From Streblospio benedicti (lineage: Eukaryota; Annelida; Polychaeta; Spionida; Spionidae), in assembly GCA_019095985.1 (NCBI GenBank), contig CM032662.1, positions 34,200,925-34,264,924 of the forward strand: 64,000 nucleotides of DNA, given 5' to 3'. The notes beneath the pieces were generated by a model. It did no database searches, had not been told where the DNA came from, and was given only the letters and a program-made list of their open reading frames with translations. Each line of letters starts with the position of its first letter. Position 1 is the stretch's first letter. Shown here in pieces: positions 57,801 through 64,000 of the stretch. The position numbers were made by a program, and so were the translations under genes.

Positions 57801-60800
57801 ATTTCTATAAAAATAACATTCTTTGGTGCAAAATTGGCGATGCTAAGTAGAATTCATGGCATAATAGCTCAAACGAATATATTCACTAAGACATAATCAA
57901 ATATGTGCATATTATTCAGTACTGTTTACATACTGAGCACTTTTGTGCTATACTGGTACGTCATATGTATGGTGTTGACGTAAATCATTTGTGTAACATT
58001 TTCTAAAGGGGTCAAGGTGCATATTACCATGTATCTTTTGGCCCACAGAATACAAGTTTACACGTTCTTGAAAACTGTTTTTTAATGTTGTAAATAATAA
58101 AGAGACAAGCTATAGAAGAAATTCAGGACTGTGGTAAATTCAATTCCCTTGTCCTGCATAAGAGTAGCTGCTGTAGGGTCAGGATTAGGTGGAAAAGTGC
58201 TACTCATCAGCAGGATGAGTAACCCTCAAATATTACTTGTCCTGCAAAAAATGTACTTGTCCTACTTGCACAATGCTCTATATTTGTATGCCAAATTGAC
58301 CAGAATCGCTACTCGTCAAAAGGACGATTTGCTAAAACATTCTACTCGTCCTCCACAAGTTCTTACTCGTCAATATGAGCTGATGTGTGGCTAATCCTGA
58401 CCCTGCTGCTGAGCCCAAAAAAAATTGGCAACTTGTCAGGAGGAATAAGTTTTAGGGAGAACTAGTGTCTTTTTAAAGTTACAAGTCCTGCTGAAGAGTA
58501 ACATTTGAGACCTTAACAGGGAGGCTGGCCCTATGCTATGCCAGTTCACCCTAGGCTAGCTCCATTTTCAATTTGATTTTCAATAAACTAACATAGATGT
58601 TTTAGTTTATATCTAGAGCATCATGATTTCAGGTGTAGCGATATAGGACCATCTTGGTTCCCTTGTTATACAGGTGTTTTATGTATTTCATTATTTGGTT
58701 ATAGATTTTGTACTATTTCATGGTGTATGTATGAAACATTAATAACACAAAAATTGTCATTGAAATAAGGCCCACTCAAAGGCCCTGTGGCCGCTGATTT
58801 TAGCCTGGGCCGACTGATTTCCAAATTATAAGACTGACATGTTAACATAACTAAGGACCGTTTACTGGCTGGCTAGTTTTCGCAGTTGCGTGTCTGTGGT
58901 CTGGGAGCAAATTCTCCGAGGTTTCATACCCTGATAAAATCATATGTACATCGATGTAGAATACATCTAAATATTGATATATAATAAGTCTTAGAATACT
59001 GATTGATGTATGATTTATTTTCATAAAACCAGCCCTGGATGCTCTAGATTATTGGAAAAATTGTAGTTTTTAGATCAGAATACTAATAAAAGTACATCTG
59101 GAAAACTAAGTACATGTTGGTCAGAGTGTAGGAACCCTGTATACACTTTTGGATATTTTTAATGCGTATTACATTAAGATATTAATTTATTTCAAATCTT
59201 TCAGAAAACATTGCAATGGTTGCCATGGTTTTGGTACTATACAGTTTTTGGTGCCACAAGAGCATTAGCAGGTAAGTAGTTGCTCACCTCAAATAGGGTT
59301 TGAAACATGAGGTGTGTGGCTCTTCAAGGTGTGCTGTGTTAACTTTCAAATTTATTCATATTCAGTATTAGTCGTATTCGTGTGTTTGTGTCTACCTTTT
59401 TTTACTATAAGAGTTGTATCTAGTTAAAATAATATCACATTTGAAATTATCTCTTAAGCAGAAAAGTAATCAATACCCGGTACAGATATGGAAATGATAT
59501 TGCTTTTATTCAGGGCCAAAATATTTTAAAACTCATTTTCAACAATATAAATCTTTAATATCAGAATTTGTAATTGATTACCGGTATTTAGTGAAATGTC
59601 AAATGACATAACAAGTTGTGCGGTCATTTGATTGTATAATATATGTATATTAATCATTGTATTTGTGGTACACCATGGCCTTTATTTGAGCACTTTATTT
59701 TTATTAATTATTGTATTTGGGATGTGTTAGATGACACTGTTTAGTAGCAAGCCCTAAGTTGTAATTTATTCATTAAACTTCATTTAGTTACTGTATGATT
59801 ATTCTAGTTCTCATTTGAAAAAAGGAAATTGAGGAAATGAATCCATGTCTAAAATGTTACAATATGGCGTTACTCTTGCCTTTTAAGGTGCGTTTGTCCA
59901 TATTGGCACTGCTTTTCGTGACCGCAAATGCTGATTACCATTTATGGTCATGTTCAAATTGAACTGTGTCTACGTATCTGGTTTCTTAAGTTATGAGCAT
60001 TGTTGAATGTAAATTTATAATCTTTATTCAACGTCTGATATTTTTAATGTTAATATTTTCAAGTATGCATATTGAATGCTTATATGGTTAATTGCATGAT
60101 ACACGTATGTATGTAAATGTGTATGCAATCATCATTGTTACTCGTAATGAAAATTTATTGTTTGTTTATTTCCCATTGCAGCTGCAGATACTTGTGGTGA
60201 AAAGCTTGCCTGGTTTTTTGGCATAACATCACCCAAATATCAGTATGCAATAGACGAGTATAATAGAATGAAGAAAGAGGTTTGTATTGTTTATTTCTAT
60301 CGTGTTCTTTTATATATGAGACATGAAATTATTTGTAAATGTATAATCAAATTGCATAATCACTAAAAACATTATTCGGTAGTATTATTCAATCAAACGC
60401 ACACCTTTTCATGTTATTAGTTTTTATCAAGTCGAGTCAAATAATAATTTATTATACTGACATGTGATGTACATATTTTGATTATATTTGAATGCATAAA
60501 TAAAATCACCCAGCCATAAGTCAGATTATAAGTTGTAAAATTGAACGAATTCGGTTCATAACATAAAGTCGTAGATTATATTTGTGTTTTGGTAATATGT
60601 ACAGCAGAAAATAATTGAATAATTAAACAAAGAATTTTTATTAGAGTACAAGATCTAATGGAAAATTTTGTTTTGACAGGAGGAAGAGGAGAAGGAGCGT
60701 GAACAGCGAGAGTATGAGGCTATGGTTTATAGGCAGGGTCAGCTTGTGGAGCACGCTGAAGGTAGTGCCACAATTTTTTTTTACCACTTTACAAGTCTTT

Positions 60801-60963
60801 TTTTTATATTGATGATCTTTTAACTCATATTTTAGCATTTTATAGATAAAATTTATGTTTGCATTTATCCTTCAAACGCATTTTAGGGGGTACCTCCAAC
60901 CTAGCATACTCAGAACCGGACCTAAATGCGGTGTCAGGTAATGAGTCGCTGCAGAAATACTGA
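54835..60963 (+). CDS. FAM177A1: FAM177A1-like protein, 6 coding exons
   Basis: Exons 54835-54909, 57056-57202, 59205-59271, 60182-60279, 60680-60761 and 60887-60963; phases close to 181 residues (human about 213). Conserved blocks: KKKRVPRRILHFSDG, EEYSTDEEEE, a Trp/Tyr-rich LQWLPWFWYYTVFGATRAL, GEKLAWFFGITSPKYQYAID and an E/K-rich helix EYNRMKKEEEEEKERE. The family is small and conserved in animals; its members have been linked to the Golgi and to neurodevelopment, with no known enzymatic activity. Exon 1 is the least certain: no GT donor suits it, but AG|GCAAAT gives a GC-AG intron in the right phase. The intron 4 donor GTTTGT is weak. The ATG at 54835 is the first in the divergent promoter unit. 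Confidence 0.85.
54910..57055 (+). other. FAM177A1-like intron 1
   Basis: About 2.1 kb of AT-rich sequence. Frames inside are short and featureless; nothing else is seen. Confidence 0.5.
58175..58404. mobile_element. 230-bp MITE with 14-bp TIRs, hAT-like
   Basis: Termini AGGGTCAGGATTAG and CTAATCCTGACCCT are perfect inverted repeats. Flanks GCTGCTGT (58167-58174) and GCTGCTGA (58405-58412) look like an 8-bp target duplication with one mismatch, although the site is itself a GCT repeat. The interior has repeated ACTCGTC/ACTTGTCCT motifs. It lies in FAM177 intron 2. Confidence 0.65.
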
Positions 60964-61974
60964 TCTTCCACGAACTGAAAGGATAATATGCTGATAGTTC
61001 TTGCTTTCTTCCTGCTACAACTATTCATTGACTTATAACCTTTTTCACACATAGTGTCTTATGTACCTGATCAAGCAGTAAACAACAGGCATTGGAAATA
61101 TGCAGGACTGTTAGACACTTGAAATTATTTCATGCATCAATATGAAGCAAAATTCTTCATGGAATCGTTTTCTCCGTCCTAATTGAAATGCCTTATATTA
61201 TTGTCCAACAAGAATGCGCTTGTCAAATGTTTTTATTGTGTACCATATCTTGTTATGATCAGAAATTTATAATTAATTTTAAAAGAATCTCATGGTGATT
61301 TCAATATTGATAATTCTTCATAGTTACTGGTACATGAAATAAGCTTTTCTCCATTCTCCACTTGATGTGTTCAGATTTTGAGAGGAAGAAATTAATTTCA
61401 ATTCCATAATGGTACTTTACCATATTTAGTTTAGTAATCTGCAATTTATCTACTAGACTTGTCATTTCATGGCTTGCTTTAAAATCATTTTAACAAGTTA
61501 TGGTATTTTTCTTGTCTTCAATAATTTGAAGAGAAATTGTACACACAATTATTTAGAATGAATGGATAAAATGTTATGTTTGATGAGCTATTATTGTGTT
61601 GAAATATGCAGGTGTTCAGAATTTCCCTTCTCTTGCCATTTCATATAGGGATAGGTTTACCTTAATTCCGTGTATTGTGGTAATTTTCATTTTTATTTCA
61701 TAATTTATTATGTTTATAATTTACATATGTATATTCAAGAGCAGTAATCAACCCTTAATTATGAAAAAACTATTTGATGATTTCATTTTACTGTTTATTA
61801 TGCATGTATACTATTAGTAATTTATTCTTGCATTAATACTGAAAAACAAATTAGATGTTTGGATTTTAAATGTTAGGGGTCATAACTATTTTGTTGTCTT
61901 CTGTTAATGAAGAAATTGAATGATATGTAAAGAAGTCTGTGATAGAGTCCAATTGTGTTTTTTCAATTTCTAAA

Positions 61975-62128
61975 GTGGCAGATCCATAGGCTGGCCAAGG
62001 AGCTTACAGAAACCCCTTTCTGGAAATATTTCATCATTTTGATCATGTGCCGGGCTAGCCGGGTCACAGAGTGTATACATAGTACATTCCATGTGTGCCC
62101 TCATGCCAGAAAATCCTGGATCTGCCAC
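61975..62128. mobile_element. 154-bp MITE with GTGGCAGATCCA tips
   Basis: It begins GTGGCAGATCCATAG and ends CCTGGATCTGCCAC; the outer 12 bases are perfect inverted repeats. No clear target duplication. Superfamily not assigned. Confidence 0.55.
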
Positions 62129-62767
62129 AGTACATGTATTGGTTTTGGTACTCATGATGTTTCAACTGTTATTTGCTGTATGCACGATGCAGTAATAGTA
62201 GCTGTGACAACTTCACAAGGTAAAGTAAACACTGTGAGGTAAAAATGAAACAAAGCAATATTCATTTTATTGCATTACAAATAAAGTTTGATGTCACAAA
62301 ATAAAACCATTCAATCTATACACTTACATATTCAAATTTTGATTCTATTAGTATAGTGTAGTTAAGAGTGGAATCTACTGTATATTGTTAATATTTTGCA
62401 TGTGATTTGATTTCACTAAATTTGCGAATTTGAGTAAATTTGCAAAATTAGAATGGAATGAAATTTTAAAATTTACAGTACACAATATTTTGATGTCCAC
62501 GTCGATATGGACGATAATATAAGCAAGTATCAGAGGTTTGTACCACAGTGTACTGGTACTTTGCCATTATTGTGTCAGAATGAGTCAAAGATATTTAACT
62601 CTTTGTTTATGGAGCCCATAATGTCAAAAGTGCTAATAGAGATAACACATAGGTGGCGCTTCAAAGGGCAACACACCACCTTGGTATTCCATGCATTAAA
62701 TAGCTTCCACTTCATGGTTTAACTAACCAATCTCACTACATGGTAGGAGATGCTTACAGAGGGTAGT

Positions 62768-62978
62768 GTAAAACTAGAATATTTCGTGGCTATTGAATTT
62801 TGCGATTTTCATCTATAAATTATTTTGTGGTTTAATTTTGCGATTTTGGTCCATCCTGGACCTACTTTACATAGGCTATTAATGTACCGGGTATGCTGAC
62901 TATTTAAGTTTGTGTTTTCGTAACTACCCACAAAATTCGCAGATTAAATCATGCCCAAACATTTCTAGTTTTACAGTA
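62768..62978. mobile_element. MITE with GTAAAACTAGAA tips
   Basis: It starts GTAAAACTAGAATATTT and ends AAACATTTCTAGTTTTAC, forming inverted tips, with TTTTGCGATTTT motifs inside. A related fragment occurs at about 4298-4380 (GTAAAACTAAAATG...). No coding. Confidence 0.55.
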
Positions 62979-64000
62979 AGTTTACTATATATATTCGCTC
63001 TTTACAATGAATAACAGTTGAAACATGAGAACTTAGTGTCATCATATTGTTTGGTGCATCATACCAATATATTAAAGTTTGAAACATGTATTTTTGATAG
63101 TATGTAAACTTTCATATCTACATGTATTTTGTTAAACCCATTGAGTTTATGGTTACTCTTATTTTTTTACGTAAAATACACATTTTTTATAGTTTTAATA
63201 ATTGTTGAGCAAAGCATTTTTATATTGTGGTTTACCAATACACAAGGGAAATGTGCTAGATTGGTTGTATCACTAAACAAAGCATGTGGATTTCTTGTTA
63301 CATTGTATTAATTAAAATTAAGAAGTCAAAAGTTCACTGTCTATATAAATAATGTAGAACTTGTAGTTTTGCAAGCTTTAATATCCACACGTTTCGTATT
63401 ATACTCTTTTTCTGAAGTAAAAATTTGAATTCACGGGCCAACCTTTAATTATTTCCATATGGTTTAGGTATTAGTTAAATTGTTTATATTTATTAAATAT
63501 GTTTCTACTACAAATAAAGAAAAAAACAACTAGTTAAAGTAATTTGTTAACTTTCATTTCTCATATATGAAATACTACTGTTTCAAATGATTCCTTTATA
63601 CTAATATTGCAATTAAAATATTCATCATCTTCCCCAACAAAAATGCATGAAAAATTTCTCTGAAAAACTTTTTGTGTATAAGTTTTTATCATATCAGCTG
63701 TTGCTCACATTTCATATTAAAAGAACCAACACACAAATTCTAAAATGTAGTTGTTTCTATCCAGTGCTGTACAAAAAATTAAGGGTGGTTAAAGTTTTTG
63801 ATAGATTCATATTGTTTGATAACAAATATAAGGGTTTTAATGCGCATGCACTGTAAATCGGTTACACAGATCAATTTTTATCACCAATGATGTATGAGGT
63901 GTACATGTAAATGATGAAACAGCTAGGCAAGATATTTCTAAAAATAGATTTGAATCAACATTGATGTATAATAAGATTTAAGACTGACTGTAGTAAGTAG

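Larger units (their letters stand above)
60964..64000. other. AT-rich region downstream of FAM177A1-like
   Basis: It holds the FAM177 3' UTR (AATAAA candidates include about 62279), two small MITEs, and otherwise AT-rich sequence without a supported gene to the window end. Confidence 0.4.

Noticed and set aside
1-64000. CRISPR arrays, operons, riboswitches or bacterial replication signals
   Set aside because: None seen; tandem repeats lack unique spacers, and gene structure is eukaryotic.

Overview
The window looks like nuclear DNA of a lophotrochozoan animal, most likely a bivalve mollusc. This is inferred from an AT-rich background, many short GT-AG introns, metazoan cilium and membrane genes closest to animal orthologues I remember, and an interspersed repeat whose ends read CTCACCTG...CAGGTGAGC, a pattern I associate with bivalve genomes. 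A run of exactly 100 N (24004-24103) marks a scaffold gap. No database was searched; names rest on remembered protein families.

Left part (1-24 kb) is accessory sequence. It holds a lone SGNH-hydrolase-like reading frame (921-1547), a pogo-type MITE (2142-3008), a tandem duplication whose first copy took a hAT-like insertion (3751-4147), and an envelope-bearing Ty3/gypsy-type LTR element on the minus strand (about 5232-16123) with gag, protease, RT-RNase H-integrase and env parts and identical 142-bp direct repeats. Between env and the left repeat lies a complete-looking three-exon gene on the opposite strand with its own TATA box and poly(A) signal, encoding an acidic, polyserine, cysteine-tailed protein I do not recognise. 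This is the most unusual item in the window. Beyond it are 113-bp tandem repeats and a tandem pair of copies of a GC-rich element (18.65-23.59 kb), the longer carrying a 63-bp minisatellite.

Right part (25.8-61 kb) holds three ordinary host genes. TMEM62 (minus, 15 coding exons, 25826-40757) is a membrane metallophosphoesterase. It has two alternative versions of exon 13 that cannot be used together without a frameshift, a tandemly repeated splice donor after exon 11, and no visible exon for one conserved core segment. IFT122 (minus, 19 coding exons, 43541-54489) is a WD40/TPR subunit of the ciliary IFT-A train; its first 425 codons are one uninterrupted exon. FAM177A1-like (plus, 6 exons, 54835-60963) starts 345 bp from IFT122 in head-to-head layout. 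For all three genes the exon phases close exactly, to 632, 1204 and 181 residues. Their introns hold MITEs, a tRNA-derived SINE and nested LINE relics. From 61 to 64 kb I see only AT-rich sequence and two small MITEs.
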